Shown here: piece after piece, positions 34,789 through 45,778 of the stretch
Layout of the letters: every line of letters begins with the position of its first letter
How positions within the stretch are numbered: position 1 is the stretch's first letter
From: Enterovibrio calviensis DSM 14347
Lineage (GTDB): Bacteria > Pseudomonadota > Gammaproteobacteria > Enterobacterales > Vibrionaceae
NCBI RefSeq assembly: GCF_000621165.1
Contig: NZ_KK211217.1
Location: 124,001 to 188,000 of the forward strand
Direction of reading: 5' to 3'
DNA length: 64,000 nt
Program-made: the position numbers and the translations under genes
Notes under the pieces: generated by a model
Told to the model about the DNA's origin: nothing
Database searches by the model: none
The model's input: the letters and a program-made list of their open reading frames with translations, nothing else

Positions 34789-36099
34789 ATGAACTCTCCC
34801 CAGAACCTGACAACACGTCAGGGAGAACGTATCGCTGTTGTGGCGGGTCTTCGTACCCCGTTTGCACGACAATCTACCGCATATGCTGATGTGCCTGCCG
34901 TCGATCTTGGCAAAATGGTTGTTAGCGAAATGCTAAATCGCACTGCGATCGATCCCAAGTTGATTGACCAGCTTGTATTTGGTCAAGTCGTGCAAATGCC
35001 AGAAGCCCCCAACATTGCGCGTGAAATCGTACTCGGTACGGGTATGAATATTCATACTGATGCCTACAGCGTCAGCCGCGCTTGTGCCACCAGCTTCCAG
35101 TCTGTGGTGAATGTCACCGAAAGCATCATGTCTGGCACTGTCGATATTGGTATCGCGGGTGGAGCGGATTCTTCTTCCGTTCTTCCTATCGGCGTATCGA
35201 AGAAAATGGCAGCAACCTTGCTCGCACTCAGCAAGGCAAAAACGCTCAGCAAACGTTTGAAGCTATTAAGCAAACTTTCGCTTAAAGATCTTGCGCCTGT
35301 GCCGCCTGCGGTTGCTGAGTACTCAACGGGCTTGAGCATGGGGCAGACGGCAGAACAGATGGCGAAGAGCCACCATATTAGCCGTCAAGATCAAGATGCA
35401 CTCGCGCATCGTTCGCACACTTTGGCCGCAAAAGCATGGGCTGATGGCCTAGTGCGTGATGAGGTGATGACAGCCTTTCCAGAACCTTACCGAGCGTGGA
35501 TAGATAAAGACAACAATATCCGTGAAGACTCTAGCGTAGAGACCTACGCTAAGTTACGTCCGGCGTTTGATCGTAAACACGGCTCAGTCACTGCTGCTAA
35601 CAGTACGCCACTGACCGACGGAGCAGCGGCCGTCATGCTGATGCGAGAAGGACGAGCGAAAGAGTTGGGCTTAGTGCCGTTAGGGTACATACGCTCTTAC
35701 GCGTTTGCTGCGATTCAAGTTGAACATGACATGCTGATGGGGCCGTCCTATGCGACGCCGATGGCGCTTGATCGCGCTGGCATCACATTGGCGGATCTAA
35801 CCTTGATCGATATGCACGAGGCATTTGCCGCTCAAGCATTGGCGAACGTGAAAATGTTTGGCTCCAAAACGTTTGCACAACAAAAGCTCGGTCGCGCTCA
35901 GGCGATTGGCGATATTGATATGGATAAATTCAACGTACTTGGCGGCTCTTTGGCTTATGGCCATCCTTTTGCTGCAACAGGTGCGCGAATGATCACCCAA
36001 ACATTGAATGAACTGCGTCGTCGCGGTGGTGGTTTGGCCTTGAATACTGCCTGTGCTGCGGGTGGCTTAGGCGCGGCAATGATCTTGGAGGCCGAATAA
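34789..36099 (+). CDS. fadI: 3-ketoacyl-CoA thiolase FadI
   Basis: FadI cleaves 3-ketoacyl-CoA in the last step of beta-oxidation, as the small subunit of the FadIJ complex. The 436-residue product has catalytic Cys99 in [10 protein letters not shown], the base region [16 protein letters not shown] and the C-terminal NTACAAGG. AAGGAGCGG gives a strong ribosome binding site. Its TAA overlaps the fadJ ATG by one base. Confidence 0.96.
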   Translation: MNSPQNLTTRQGERIAVVAGLRTPFARQSTAYADVPAVDLGKMVVSEMLNRTAIDPKLIDQLVFGQVVQMPEAPNIAREIVLGTGMNIHTDAYSVSRACATSFQSVVNVTESIMSGTVDIGIAGGADSSSVLPIGVSKKMAATLLALSKAKTLSKRLKLLSKLSLKDLAPVPPAVAEYSTGLSMGQTAEQMAKSHHISRQDQDALAHRSHTLAAKAWADGLVRDEVMTAFPEPYRAWIDKDNNIREDSSVETYAKLRPAFDRKHGSVTAANSTPLTDGAAAVMLMREGRAKELGLVPLGYIRSYAFAAIQVEHDMLMGPSYATPMALDRAGITLADLTLIDMHEAFAAQALANVKMFGSKTFAQQKLGRAQAIGDIDMDKFNVLGGSLAYGHPFAATGARMITQTLNELRRRGGGLALNTACAAGGLGAAMILEAE

Positions 36100-38213
36100 T
36101 GAGTGAATCAATGACCCCAAATGCATTCTCACTGCGCCATGGCGAAGACGGCGTTGCTTGGCTGAGTATCGATGTGCCCGGCGAAACCATGAACACATTG
36201 CAAGCTACGTTTGTTGATGAAATTAGCGCAATTTTGAGCGAGCTGGAAAGCAACAGTGCAATCAAAGGCTTGGTGATGTATTCCGCCAAGCCAGATAACT
36301 TTGTTGCCGGCGCCGACGTTCGTATGCTGGATGCCTGTGAAACCGCAGAAGATGCACAAGCGATCGCAGAGCAGGGGCAAAAACTGTTCTCTCGTATCGA
36401 AAAGCTGCCGTTTCATGTGGTGGCTGCTATTCACGGCCCTTGTTTGGGCGGTGGCCTTGAGTTGGCGCTGGCGTGTCACAGCCGTGTTGCGACTGACGAT
36501 GACAAAACGCGTCTAGGTTTGCCTGAAGTGCAATTAGGTTTGCTGCCAGGTTCGGGCGGTACACAACGCCTCCCTCGCCTGATTGGCGTGGCGGGCGCGC
36601 TTGATATGATCCTTACGGGCAAGCAACTTCGTGCGAAAAAAGCCAAGAAAATGGGTGTGGTTGACGATGTCGTGCCGCATTCCGTATTGCTTCGCGTGGC
36701 TGAAGAACTGGCGCTAAAAGGAAAACCAAAGCGCACAAATACGTGGCAAAGCTGGGCGATGGGCGGTAACGCGCTAGGGCGCTCAGTCGTATTTGACCAA
36801 GCCGGTAAAAAAACGCGTGAGAAAACCCGTGGTAACTACCCAGCCACTGAAGCCATTCTTGAAGTCATAAAGCATGGTCTAGACAAAGGTGTTGAGAAAG
36901 GGCTGGCGCTTGAAGCTAAACGCTTTGGCGAGTTGGTGATGACCGATGAATCGGCATCCCTTCGCAGCATTTTCTTTGCCACGACAGCCATGAAAAAAGA
37001 AACAGGCGCAGACGCAGAACCTGATCTGGTGACGGGCGTTGCCGTCCTTGGTGGTGGTCTCATGGGGGCAGGCATCGCAAACGTGTCAGCCACGAAAGCG
37101 AATCTTCCTGTTCGTATCAAAGATGTGAGCAACGATGGTTTGCTTAACGCGATGAATTACAGCTTTAAGTTGCTGGATAAAAAGCGTAAGCGCCGCATTA
37201 TTTCTAAGGCTGAAATGCAATCCCAGATGGCACGGATCAGCGGCACCACAGATTACAACGGCATGGACCGTTGCAATGTGGTGGTTGAAGCGGTATTCGA
37301 AGATTTGGATCTGAAGCATAAGATGATCGCAGAAGTTGAAGAGGCACTCAGCGACACAACTTTGTTTGCTACTAATACGTCATCGCTACCAATTCATCAA
37401 ATCGCTGCCGGTGCCAAGCGCCCTGAAAATGTCGTGGGTCTGCATTACTTTAGCCCCGTCGATAAGATGCCTTTGGTCGAAGTTATCCCCCATGCGGGTA
37501 CGTCAGAAAAAGCGGTCGCGACCGTGGTGAAACTGGCGAAAAAGCAGGGCAAAACGCCTATTGTGGTGGCAGACAAAGCGGGTTTCTATGTGAACCGCAT
37601 TCTTGCTCCCTACATGAATGAAGCGGCGATGAATCTGCTGGCAGGCGAGTCTGTGGAGCATATTGACACCGCACTGCTTGATTTCGGTTTCCCTGTGGGT
37701 CCAGTAACTTTGCTCGACGAAGTGGGTATTGATATTGGCGCTAAGATCAGTCCTATCTTGCTCAATGAGCTTGGTGAGCGATTCCGCGCACCAGACGTAT
37801 TTGACGTGATGCTGCAAGACGGCCGTAAAGGGCGTAAGAGTGGTAAAGGATTCTTCGTTTACAACGGCAAGAAAAAAGAAGTTGATAAACGCGTTTATGG
37901 TTTATTAGGTGTTGAGCTGAAAAGTCAGCTTTCAGCCCATGAACTGTCGATGCGCTGTGTGCTAATGATGCTCAACGAAGCAGCTCGCTGTTTGGACGAA
38001 GGTGTGGTGAAATCTGCGCGTGATGGAGACATTGGTGCGGTGTTCGGTATCGGTTTCCCGCCGTTTTTAGGTGGCCCATTCCGTTACATGGACCATATCG
38101 GTATCAAGCGTCTCGTTGAAATGCTTGAAGAGCATGAAGCGAAATATGGCGAGCGATTCGCGCCGTGTGAATTGCTAAAAGCCATGGCTTCGGAAGACAA
38201 ACACTTCTTTTGA
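36099..38213 (+). CDS. fadJ: Fatty acid oxidation complex alpha subunit FadJ
   Basis: FadJ combines enoyl-CoA hydratase and 3-hydroxyacyl-CoA dehydrogenase activities. The 704-residue product has an N-terminal crotonase domain ([46 protein letters not shown]), then the NAD-binding site [12 protein letters not shown] (about residues 315-326). A C-terminal dehydrogenase domain follows with [17 protein letters not shown] and [16 protein letters not shown]. Length is normal. Confidence 0.96.
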   Translation: MSESMTPNAFSLRHGEDGVAWLSIDVPGETMNTLQATFVDEISAILSELESNSAIKGLVMYSAKPDNFVAGADVRMLDACETAEDAQAIAEQGQKLFSRIEKLPFHVVAAIHGPCLGGGLELALACHSRVATDDDKTRLGLPEVQLGLLPGSGGTQRLPRLIGVAGALDMILTGKQLRAKKAKKMGVVDDVVPHSVLLRVAEELALKGKPKRTNTWQSWAMGGNALGRSVVFDQAGKKTREKTRGNYPATEAILEVIKHGLDKGVEKGLALEAKRFGELVMTDESASLRSIFFATTAMKKETGADAEPDLVTGVAVLGGGLMGAGIANVSATKANLPVRIKDVSNDGLLNAMNYSFKLLDKKRKRRIISKAEMQSQMARISGTTDYNGMDRCNVVVEAVFEDLDLKHKMIAEVEEALSDTTLFATNTSSLPIHQIAAGAKRPENVVGLHYFSPVDKMPLVEVIPHAGTSEKAVATVVKLAKKQGKTPIVVADKAGFYVNRILAPYMNEAAMNLLAGESVEHIDTALLDFGFPVGPVTLLDEVGIDIGAKISPILLNELGERFRAPDVFDVMLQDGRKGRKSGKGFFVYNGKKKEVDKRVYGLLGVELKSQLSAHELSMRCVLMMLNEAARCLDEGVVKSARDGDIGAVFGIGFPPFLGGPFRYMDHIGIKRLVEMLEEHEAKYGERFAPCELLKAMASEDKHFF

Positions 38214-38264
38214 ATTCAGTGACTACAACCAACGTGGGTGAAATGAAGTAACCCCGTTGAATAA

Positions 38265-38300
38265 CAATCCCCGACCTTGAAACAAGGGCGGGGATTTTTT
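38265..38300. terminator. Terminator between fadJ and the M16 peptidase gene
   Basis: AATCCCCG and CGGGGATT pair around a loop that itself contains CCTTG/CAAGG, followed by TTTTTT. The T-tract overlaps the stop codon of the convergent peptidase gene. Confidence 0.75.
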
Positions 38301-41073
38301 ACCCTTTCTCTAATCGACCTTGTCGAAACTGGTCAATTGACTCAATCTCTCGGGTGTTCTCAGGGTTGCATTGATCAGGATGCGCACCACCGCAGCTGTG
38401 CATGATCAGCCGGTCGGCTGTGCGAGGTTTTAGCTGTTCGACAACAAATTTCACCATATCTGCACGCGCCATGCCTTTTATTGCCTCAGCGACTTTCTGA
38501 CGCTGTGCAAATTCATGATCTTTATTGCCAATACTGACCCAGAATCGCTGTCCCCGCGCTCTTAAATTGGCATCCGGCTCGTCAATCTGAGCCATCAGCC
38601 CCTCTTTACTGGCATTCCACTGCGCTTCATTAAGCTCTAGCAGCACCAAGAAAAACGCATTCAAAAAATCGTCAATCGCTTCAATCAGTTTGGTTGGGCC
38701 TGCAAGTGGGGATTGCACATAAAAAACGAGCCCAGGGTGGCGGTTGAGCGGCATATTCCCTGAACCAACCATGTAACCCAGTTGCTGCTTTGTGCGCAAT
38801 TCATTGAAGAAAGTGGCGGACATTAGGTGATTAGCAAACGTAAACAAAGCCGCGTCATTAGCGGTTGTTCCGTGGCTTTGGTAATACACCAGTACAGCTG
38901 AATCTTGGTTGTTGCAGTCCAAGTGGTAAGAGGCATTCCCTGCATTTTCTAATAAGACCAATGGCCGTATTGATTCTTGATAGCGCTGGTTATGAACCCG
39001 AAGGGCATCTTTGACTTTCTCTGCCAATTCAAGCGTTTGATGTTTCTGCCAATTACCATACACAAACATTTCAACATGCAATTCGGACATCACTCGATGA
39101 ACAAATTCAGGAAGGCTTTCTACTGTCAAAGGCTCGAGTACATCAATTAAAGCCTCATACGGCGGATTGTTGGGCTGCAAAATGCCTGTCATCGCGTTGT
39201 ACAAACGGCTGATGGGTTTGTTTTGGGTGGCGTTTTTCCAGCTGCGTAAGAGCTGAGTTTTTATAATGTTAAAGCGCTCAGGGTCAAAATCGCGATTGGC
39301 AAATTTGTCCAATACCAGATCGAGCAAAATCGGGAGTTTTTCATTGAAGCCGCTAAGTTTTAGCGTCACACCGCCTTGGTGTGCGTAAAGGTTATAACTG
39401 AGCCCCGCGACTTCCGCTGGATAGGCGGCTTCATTAATGGCTTCGAGTAGCATCTCCACGCTCACGCGTGTTTTGACAATGTTCTCAACAGACTCAACGG
39501 CATGAGGGCTATCAATAGCGATGTAGACCACGCCTTTTGGTACGCGAAAATCCGTGTCTTGCAGATGCCAGAGGCTAAAGCCGGGTAGCTCTTGGATTTT
39601 CTCCGGCAAAATTGTCGTTGGCGATGCCAACTGTGCAGGGTCGAGCTCGTAACTGATAAATGGATTCTCGCCGGGAAGGGCCAGTTCGGGAGAGATTTCC
39701 TTAACGTCCCATTTTTCTCGTTGCGACGCGGTAAATGGAATAACTCGATACGGGGTGTCATACCACTTGGCTTGCTTGTCGTATTCGCCGCCCTTGGCTA
39801 TCAAGGTTAAACGCATGTGTGCGGGTGTTAAATAACTCAGCATTTCGCGGATCAATGCTTCGTCATATCCCGCCATCACGTAGTCACCATAAAGAACATC
39901 GTCCGCTTCATAGTGCTGAACGTTCAGTACCATATGGCTTACGGTGTCGAGAGGGCGAGAAGGTTCTTGATAGCGAAAGGCTTTCTCTTGTACGGCGCGT
40001 TTTTCTTTATAACGCCATTCATCAAGACCTTGTTCACGCACAAGGCGAATCGCTTGAAACAAGTAGGCGACAATGTCATCGATGTGCTCAAGACCCACTT
40101 CGGTCAAGCTGACGCTGATGGTGAATTCACGAAAATTGGAACCGCTGATCCCGCCGCCCGCAGAAAGGTTATTAATGAGACCTTTCTTTTTCAGCAACGA
40201 CATCACACTGCCAGTGCCCTCGTAGCCAAGCAAGTTGGCAATATAAGACAAAGGCTTAATGCGATAGTGTTGGTCAGTCGCAGGCATGGAGAAGGCGAGC
40301 GTAAGTTTGCGAACATCTTTTAATGGCTCGATGGTAATAAACTGCTGCTCTTGAGCAGTGTCAACGAACGGCACATCAGGGATCATTGGCGGTAAATCGA
40401 GATTCGGGACTTGCTCGAAAGTATCATGCGCCAGCATCTCGAGAGAATCGAGTGTGAATGGGCCTGTGATTGATGCAGCCATGAGGTTGGCACTGTAATG
40501 GCTCTTATAAAAGGCAATCAGTTCATCACGGATAGAACTGCCTTCTCGATCCGCCAGAGTGTCTGTACTGCCGACTGAAAATTTAGAGAAAGGGTGGTCA
40601 GGGTTAATGGTCTCTTTCTGCACTTGATAGATGCGACGAACGTCATCTTGTAGTTTCAGACGATATTCTGAATCCACCGCATTACGCTCTTTATCGACCG
40701 CCTCTGCGTTAAACAATGGCGCTGAAAAGAATTGGCCAAACCGATCTAATGCTTCTTCAAAATAATCGTGTTGAATATCAAAGAAATAAGTAGTGTTTTC
40801 AGTGCCTGTCCACGCATTGTTGCTGCCGCCATGACGACTAGTGAAGGACTGAAACTCGCCAACCTTGGGATATTCCTCAGTGCCCAGAAACAGCATGTGC
40901 TCAAGAAAATGGGCTAACCCTTCACGATCAGCGGGGTCACAGAAATGGCCCACGTTCACAGTGAGTGCGGCGGCACTGCGGGGTGCATGCGCGTCTTCGA
41001 TCAGCAAAACTCGTAAACTGTTATCGAGTGTAATCAGTCGATAGCCGCGGTGATCATTAGGACTTATTTGCAC
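38299..41073 (-). CDS. Insulinase-family (M16) zinc metallopeptidase
   Basis: The 924-residue product has the inverted zinc motif HFLEH (His55, Glu58, His59) and the downstream Glu region ERNAVDSEYRLKLQDD. The R/Y substrate-binding block near the C-terminus reads QQLGYMV. Size and four-domain layout match protease III/insulin-degrading enzymes. Unlike E. coli Ptr it has no signal peptide (it begins MQISPNDHRGYR), so it is probably cytoplasmic. It is transcribed divergently from sixA. Confidence 0.9.
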   Translation of the reverse strand: MQISPNDHRGYRLITLDNSLRVLLIEDAHAPRSAAALTVNVGHFCDPADREGLAHFLEHMLFLGTEEYPKVGEFQSFTSRHGGSNNAWTGTENTTYFFDIQHDYFEEALDRFGQFFSAPLFNAEAVDKERNAVDSEYRLKLQDDVRRIYQVQKETINPDHPFSKFSVGSTDTLADREGSSIRDELIAFYKSHYSANLMAASITGPFTLDSLEMLAHDTFEQVPNLDLPPMIPDVPFVDTAQEQQFITIEPLKDVRKLTLAFSMPATDQHYRIKPLSYIANLLGYEGTGSVMSLLKKKGLINNLSAGGGISGSNFREFTISVSLTEVGLEHIDDIVAYLFQAIRLVREQGLDEWRYKEKRAVQEKAFRYQEPSRPLDTVSHMVLNVQHYEADDVLYGDYVMAGYDEALIREMLSYLTPAHMRLTLIAKGGEYDKQAKWYDTPYRVIPFTASQREKWDVKEISPELALPGENPFISYELDPAQLASPTTILPEKIQELPGFSLWHLQDTDFRVPKGVVYIAIDSPHAVESVENIVKTRVSVEMLLEAINEAAYPAEVAGLSYNLYAHQGGVTLKLSGFNEKLPILLDLVLDKFANRDFDPERFNIIKTQLLRSWKNATQNKPISRLYNAMTGILQPNNPPYEALIDVLEPLTVESLPEFVHRVMSELHVEMFVYGNWQKHQTLELAEKVKDALRVHNQRYQESIRPLVLLENAGNASYHLDCNNQDSAVLVYYQSHGTTANDAALFTFANHLMSATFFNELRTKQQLGYMVGSGNMPLNRHPGLVFYVQSPLAGPTKLIEAIDDFLNAFFLVLLELNEAQWNASKEGLMAQIDEPDANLRARGQRFWVSIGNKDHEFAQRQKVAEAIKGMARADMVKFVVEQLKPRTADRLIMHSCGGAHPDQCNPENTREIESIDQFRQGRLEKG

Positions 41074-41214
41074 AAAGCACCTTCACTGGTAGTGGCAAGG
41101 TCTTAATTATGACTACCTAAGCAAATTGAGGCAAACATCTGTGCGCTTTATCGTTCCAGAATCAACGATTGACTGGTAGCATTATCTGGAATTTAAGAAA
41201 TCAGCAGTAGTGAT

Positions 41215-41706
41215 ATGCGAATTTATATTATGCGCCACGGCGAGGCACAGACATTTGCCGCCAGCGACGAAGAAAGACCGTTGAATGAACGTGGCGAGCA
41301 ACAGTCTGTTGAAATGGCACGTTGGTTATCGCAAGAATTGCCAGATGGGAATCTCGATTTGGTGCTTGTGAGTCCGTACTTGCGCGCCCAACAAACGTGG
41401 ACGGCATGTCAAACCGTGATGCCAACGGCGAATAAAGTGCTGACTGACGAAGGGATTACCCCTTATGGCGACAGCGAACAAGTGGCATCTTACCTGCGTG
41501 CGTTGATTGCCGTAGAGAAACCGTCGAGCGTTATGTTGGTTTCTCATTTGCCGCTTGTTGGGTACCTCACTGCTGAATTCGATGCGGATAGCCAAGCGCC
41601 AATGTTCCCAACATCTGCAGTATCTTGTATCGAATACGATCCTGTTAGTGAGAAAAGTGACGTGCTTTGGTTGAAAAGCCCCGCACAACTGATGGGATAC
41701 GCGTAA
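41215..41706 (+). CDS. sixA: Phosphohistidine phosphatase SixA
   Basis: SixA dephosphorylates histidine phosphocarrier domains, in E. coli ArcB and the nitrogen PTS protein NPr. The 163-residue product starts MRIYIMRHGEA, with the catalytic RHG (His8), and has the family patterns LVLVSPYLRAQQTW and VSHLPLVGYL, which contains the second His. The length is typical of SixA. Confidence 0.93.
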   Translation: MRIYIMRHGEAQTFAASDEERPLNERGEQQSVEMARWLSQELPDGNLDLVLVSPYLRAQQTWTACQTVMPTANKVLTDEGITPYGDSEQVASYLRALIAVEKPSSVMLVSHLPLVGYLTAEFDADSQAPMFPTSAVSCIEYDPVSEKSDVLWLKSPAQLMGYA

Positions 41707-41769
41707 GTATCATCGTTTGTATTAACGAACTACCAGTATATTCAATGGCCAGTGACTCGATCTCAATAT

Positions 41770-41793
41770 AAACGCCCAACAGGGCGTTTTTTT
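41770..41793 (+). terminator. Terminator after sixA
   Basis: AAACGCCC and GGGCGTTT form a stem around AACA, followed by a run of T residues. Confidence 0.8.
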
Positions 41794-41822
41794 GTATGCG
41801 GAGACTATTGGCTAGATACCTA

Positions 41823-41853
41823 ATACCCAAGCATCTTTAGGTGGCTTGGGTAT
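41823..41853. repeat. Dispersed palindromic repeat, copy 1
   Basis: ATACCCAAGC at the left and GCTTGGGTAT at the right are perfect inverted ends around CATCTTTAGGTG. It belongs to the same family as the elements at 46685 and 57371 but is a shortened form. It lies between the convergent sixA and smrB, three bases from the smrB stop. Confidence 0.75.
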
Positions 41854-41855
41854 CG

Positions 41856-42386
41856 CTACTTTTCGGGTATTTCTATAAGCACCAACAAAGAACCCGCGCC
41901 GCCAAATTCCAGCGGGGCTTGGTGAAACGCGAGCACGTCAGGGTGCTGCGCAAGCCACAGTGGGGTTTTCTGTTTTAGTATGTGCTTGCCAATGCCATGC
42001 ATGACACAAGCACAGCTTACGTTTTCTTTAATGCACTCTGCGATTAGTGCGCCCAGCTCACGTTTGGCTTCCAACTGCGTCATTCCGTGAAGGTCCAGAA
42101 ACATATCCGGCACGTAAACGCCGCGACGCAGGCGCTTCACTTCGTATTTTGACACACCGGTGCGCGCATATTGCGTTGGGCCATCTTCTTTCAGCAAGGG
42201 TTCAAACTCGTCTGAAAAATAGAAACTGTGGTCGCGTGCGGTCGATTCAGTCCGCTTTTTCCTCGTTTGTTCCACTGTCTGGCGTCTTGGCGGGTTTATG
42301 GTATCCTGCTGCAGTTTTTTAACGCCTTTCACCGCATCGCGGAACAATGAAAAGTCATCGTCTGAGATCGGGGTTTTCTTACTCAT
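41856..42386 (-). CDS. smrB: Ribosome rescue endonuclease SmrB
   Basis: SmrB cleaves mRNA between collided ribosomes. The 176-residue product has a basic N-terminal arm (residues 1-60, with [17 protein letters not shown]) and a C-terminal Smr domain with [15 protein letters not shown] and [12 protein letters not shown], the DxH and H-G-x-G patterns of the active site. It is divergent from prmB. Confidence 0.93.
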   Translation of the reverse strand: MSKKTPISDDDFSLFRDAVKGVKKLQQDTINPPRRQTVEQTRKKRTESTARDHSFYFSDEFEPLLKEDGPTQYARTGVSKYEVKRLRRGVYVPDMFLDLHGMTQLEAKRELGALIAECIKENVSCACVMHGIGKHILKQKTPLWLAQHPDVLAFHQAPLEFGGAGSLLVLIEIPEK

Positions 42387-42518
42387 AAGTCAATTCCAAA
42401 TGCCGATAGGCGCATTGTACCCAAAATAGATGCAATGTCTCGTTGTCGAATTTGGAATTGCCCAACTAACAGCGATGAATGCGATGCGTTGGAGTGAATC
42501 AGGCTAGTGGAGGCCATT

Positions 42519-43451
42519 TTGGATAAAATTATTGTTGATGAAGTTGTCAACGAACTACGTACGCTACAGGACATGCTACGTTGGACGGTAAGCCGCTTTA
42601 ATGCAGCCGGCTTGTTTTACGGTCACGGAACGGATAATGCATGGGATGAAGCAGTACAGTTAGTGTTGCCAACCTTGTATTTGCCTTTGGATGTACCGGC
42701 AGATACACGTCACTCCCGCCTGACAACCAGTGAGCGTCATCGTATTGTTGAGCGTGTTATTCGCCGCATTAACGATCGCACGCCTGTGTCTTACCTAACC
42801 AACAAAGCGTATTTCTGTGGCTTAGAGTTCTTTGTTGATGAACGTGTGCTGGTGCCACGTTCACCGATTGGTGAGCTGATCCAAAACCGTTTTAGCCCAA
42901 TGCTAGATGTTGAACCAACACGAATCATGGATTTGTGTACGGGTAGCGGCTGTATTGGTATCGCCTGTGCTTACGCGTTTCCTGATGCTGAGGTGGATTT
43001 GGTCGATATTTCGACGGATGCACTCGCAGTGGCTGAAATCAATGTGCAAGATCACGGCATGGAACAGCAAGTGTTCCCGATCCGTTCGGATTTGTTCCGC
43101 GATCTGCCACAGGACAAATATGACCTGATTGTCTCTAACCCACCGTATGTGGATGAAGAAGACATGGACAGCCTGCCAGAAGAGTTCCGTCATGAACCCG
43201 AGTTAGGGCTGGCGGCTGGTTCTGATGGTTTGAAACTGATGCGCCGCATTATTGCTAATGCGCCTAACTACTTGACCGAGCAGGGTGTGTTGATCTGTGA
43301 AGTGGGTAATTCAATGGTACACGTGGACGAGCAGTACCCTGAGCTTCCGCTGACTTGGCTTGAGTTTGAAAACGGTGGTCATGGTGTTTTCATGATGACT
43401 TATCAAGATCTCATGAGTGTTGCAGACGAGTTTTCTATCTACAAAGATTAA
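42519..43451 (+). CDS. prmB: Ribosomal protein uL3 glutamine methyltransferase PrmB
   Basis: PrmB methylates a glutamine of ribosomal protein L3. I choose TTG 42519, giving [22 protein letters not shown], which matches the family N-terminus and lies five bases after GGAGG; a GTG at 42507 would add four residues. The SAM-binding motif is [12 protein letters not shown] and the glutamine-binding motif is SNPPYVD. The product has 310 residues. Confidence 0.94.
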   Translation: MDKIIVDEVVNELRTLQDMLRWTVSRFNAAGLFYGHGTDNAWDEAVQLVLPTLYLPLDVPADTRHSRLTTSERHRIVERVIRRINDRTPVSYLTNKAYFCGLEFFVDERVLVPRSPIGELIQNRFSPMLDVEPTRIMDLCTGSGCIGIACAYAFPDAEVDLVDISTDALAVAEINVQDHGMEQQVFPIRSDLFRDLPQDKYDLIVSNPPYVDEEDMDSLPEEFRHEPELGLAAGSDGLKLMRRIIANAPNYLTEQGVLICEVGNSMVHVDEQYPELPLTWLEFENGGHGVFMMTYQDLMSVADEFSIYKD

Positions 43452-43480
43452 TCACTCAAAGCGGTACCGTTGTACCTATT

Positions 43481-43514
43481 AAAAGGCTGAAAACATCTGT
43501 TTCAGCCTTTTTTC
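43481..43514 (+). terminator. Terminator after prmB
   Basis: AAAAGGCTGAAA and TTTCAGCCTTTT pair around ACATCTG, followed by further T residues. Confidence 0.85.
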
Positions 43515-43683
43515 GTTCTCACATTGTATGTTTTGTCGTGTTTATTGAAATGAGCCCCGTTCTACAGTGTGTTGCTTGTAGGGGCTGCAAAAAGCTTTTG
43601 CTTCTCACGCTTGGTTATGTTTCATTAACAAGCATGCAGTGAAGCCTTGAAAAAAGGCAGCCAGAAAAAAGACAGAGGAAGTA

Positions 43684-44769
43684 ATGGCAGGCAATTCTAT
43701 TGGTCAAATTTTTCGAGTCACCACCTTCGGTGAAAGTCATGGATTGGCACTAGGGTGTATCGTTGACGGTTGCCCACCAGGTCTCGAAATTTCTGAAGCT
43801 GATCTACAAGTTGACTTGGACCGTCGTCGTCCAGGCACATCAAAATACACCACTCAGCGTCGTGAAGCCGACGAAGTGAAGTTTTTGTCAGGCGTATTTG
43901 AAGGCAAAACCACAGGTACTTCTATCGGTTTGCTGATTGAAAACACCGATCAGCGCTCGCAAGATTACTCGAAAATTTCAGATCGCTTCCGCCCGGGTCA
44001 TGCAGATTATACTTACCACCAAAAATACGGCATCCGTGATTATCGTGGTGGTGGTCGTTCTTCAGCGCGTGAAACCGCCATGCGCGTTGCCGCTGGCGCA
44101 ATCGCGAAGAAATACCTTAAGCAAGAATACGGCATTGAAGTGCGTTGTTACTTATCTCAAATGGGCGATGTGAAAATTGACCAAGTCGATTGGGATCAAG
44201 TTGAGCAAAACCCATTCTTCTGCCCAGATGTTAACAAGCTGGAAGCGCTGGATGAATTGATCCGCCAACTGAAAAAAGAAGGCGACTCTATTGGCGCTAA
44301 GCTGACGGTTGTGGCAAACAATGTCCCTGTTGGCTTGGGCGAACCTGTGTTTGATCGTCTTGATGCTGATATTGCTTACGCGTTGATGGGCATTAATGCC
44401 GTGAAAGGTGTGGAAGTGGGCGATGGGTTTGATGTTATCAACCAGCGTGGTAGCCAGCACCGTGATGAACTCACGCCTGAAGGCTTTAAAACCAACCATG
44501 CAGGTGGTGTTCTTGGTGGTATTTCATCAGGACAAGAAATTGTCGCGCACATGGCGCTGAAGCCAACTTCAAGCATTACCGTGCCGGGCGAAACCATTAA
44601 CGTTGACGGTGAAACCGTGGATGTGGTGACTCGTGGTCGTCACGATCCATGTGTTGGTATTCGTGCTGTACCCATCGCGGAAGCCATGGTCGCTATTGTG
44701 TTGATGGACCACTTGCTAAGACACCGTGCTCAAAATTCAGGTGTGACAACCACCACCCCGAAGATTTAA
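43684..44769 (+). CDS. aroC: Chorismate synthase
   Basis: AroC converts EPSP to chorismate with reduced FMN, the last common step of aromatic biosynthesis. The 361-residue product has the three family signatures: [38 protein letters not shown] with the following GGRSSARET, and [17 protein letters not shown]. Length is normal. It has its own 230-base upstream region. Confidence 0.97.
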   Translation: MAGNSIGQIFRVTTFGESHGLALGCIVDGCPPGLEISEADLQVDLDRRRPGTSKYTTQRREADEVKFLSGVFEGKTTGTSIGLLIENTDQRSQDYSKISDRFRPGHADYTYHQKYGIRDYRGGGRSSARETAMRVAAGAIAKKYLKQEYGIEVRCYLSQMGDVKIDQVDWDQVEQNPFFCPDVNKLEALDELIRQLKKEGDSIGAKLTVVANNVPVGLGEPVFDRLDADIAYALMGINAVKGVEVGDGFDVINQRGSQHRDELTPEGFKTNHAGGVLGGISSGQEIVAHMALKPTSSITVPGETINVDGETVDVVTRGRHDPCVGIRAVPIAEAMVAIVLMDHLLRHRAQNSGVTTTTPKI

Positions 44770-44775
44770 GTGAAA

Positions 44776-44912
44776 GATCCTAGGGCCTAGGAAAAGAAGG
44801 TCCTAGAAACATTAAAAGCTAAGACAAGAGAAAAGGGCTGACGGTTTAGCACCACCAGCCCTTCTTTTTTGTTCTTTGCCCTTCTTAGGATCTAGGTCCT
44901 TCTTTTTCTAAG
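44776..44912. repeat. CTAGG-rich inverted repeat flanking a terminator hairpin
   Basis: The left arm contains TAGGAAAAGAAGGTCCTAG (44789-44807) and the right arm CTAGGTCCTTCTTTTTCTA (44892-44910), inverted copies with two mismatches. Further CTAGG palindromes (CCTAGGGCCTAGG) lie at the left end. The right arm encodes the last residues of the TRIC-family protein. The element surrounds the aroC terminator and may be a small palindromic mobile repeat. Confidence 0.5.
44833..44871. terminator. Terminator between aroC and the TRIC-family gene
   Basis: AAGGGCTG and CAGCCCTT form the stem around an 18-base loop that contains a further short inverted repeat, followed by CTTTTTT. It lies between convergent genes. 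Confidence 0.7.
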
Positions 44913-45544
44913 ATATTTTGCTCTTCTTCCGCAAAGCTAAACACAGGTAAACTCCAGCCGAATTTGACGGCCGACATACGAAAGGTAAAACCGAGGATCA
45001 GCGTTGATAGCGTGGCGTAGGTTTCGTTAATTCCGTAAGGCTCGCCATAGGTCAAAAGCGCCCAATACATCCCGCCAGAGAAAAACGCGATAGAGGCATA
45101 GAGTTCTTTGTGCAATACCATCGGCTGACGACGACACAGCAGGTCGCGCAGTAAGCCACCAAACACACCCGTCACTAAGGCTGAAACCACGGCGATCAAT
45201 GGCGACAAGCCCATATCGATACCCACGCGACAACCTATAATGCTAAACGCAATCAATCCCAGAGAATCGAGCCAAACAAATAGCTTGTGGTTTCGAGCAA
45301 CCCAAGACGCCATCCAAGTGGTGACGATACCCGCGATACACACAATGATCAGATAGTGTGGATTGGCCACCCAACCTAACGGATAGTGCCCAAGCAAAAT
45401 GTCCCGTACTGTGCCACCACCGATTGCGGTGCAACTGGCTACGAGCATGACGCCAAACCAATCCATATTTCTTCTGCCAGCAGCAAGTGCGCCAGTCATG
45501 GCTTCGGCAGTAATGCCAATAATGTACAAAGTAGACAACAACAT
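44885..45544 (-). CDS. TRIC-family (UPF0126) membrane protein
   Basis: The 219-residue product has about seven hydrophobic segments and two internally similar halves (GGGTVRDILLGHYPLGW and GGLLRDLLCRRQPMVLHKELYA), the signature of the trimeric intracellular cation channel/YadS-YicG family. In bacteria the transported solute is mostly unknown. The C-terminal tail is charged and ends inside the CTAGG repeat, so its last residues may have been added by the repeat. Confidence 0.88.
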   Translation of the reverse strand: MLLSTLYIIGITAEAMTGALAAGRRNMDWFGVMLVASCTAIGGGTVRDILLGHYPLGWVANPHYLIIVCIAGIVTTWMASWVARNHKLFVWLDSLGLIAFSIIGCRVGIDMGLSPLIAVVSALVTGVFGGLLRDLLCRRQPMVLHKELYASIAFFSGGMYWALLTYGEPYGINETYATLSTLILGFTFRMSAVKFGWSLPVFSFAEEEQNILEKEGPRS

Positions 45545-45778
45545 TATTATTCAGTCGGTTGCATTAAAAAAGGAAGATGGGCGGGATTTTATATGTGATG
45601 TTCGTCACCTTCCAATGAAAAGCGATGAGGCTAGGCATGAATCAAATTCATGCTTAAACAGGGGCAAGGACCCTAAAAAGTGGGGGAATAGGCAATTATC
45701 ACGGCGACAATGGGGGTTGGGCTAGGTAAAATGCCGCCTGTTTGATTTTAGCTGTAACTAGATATTTACAAATTACGC

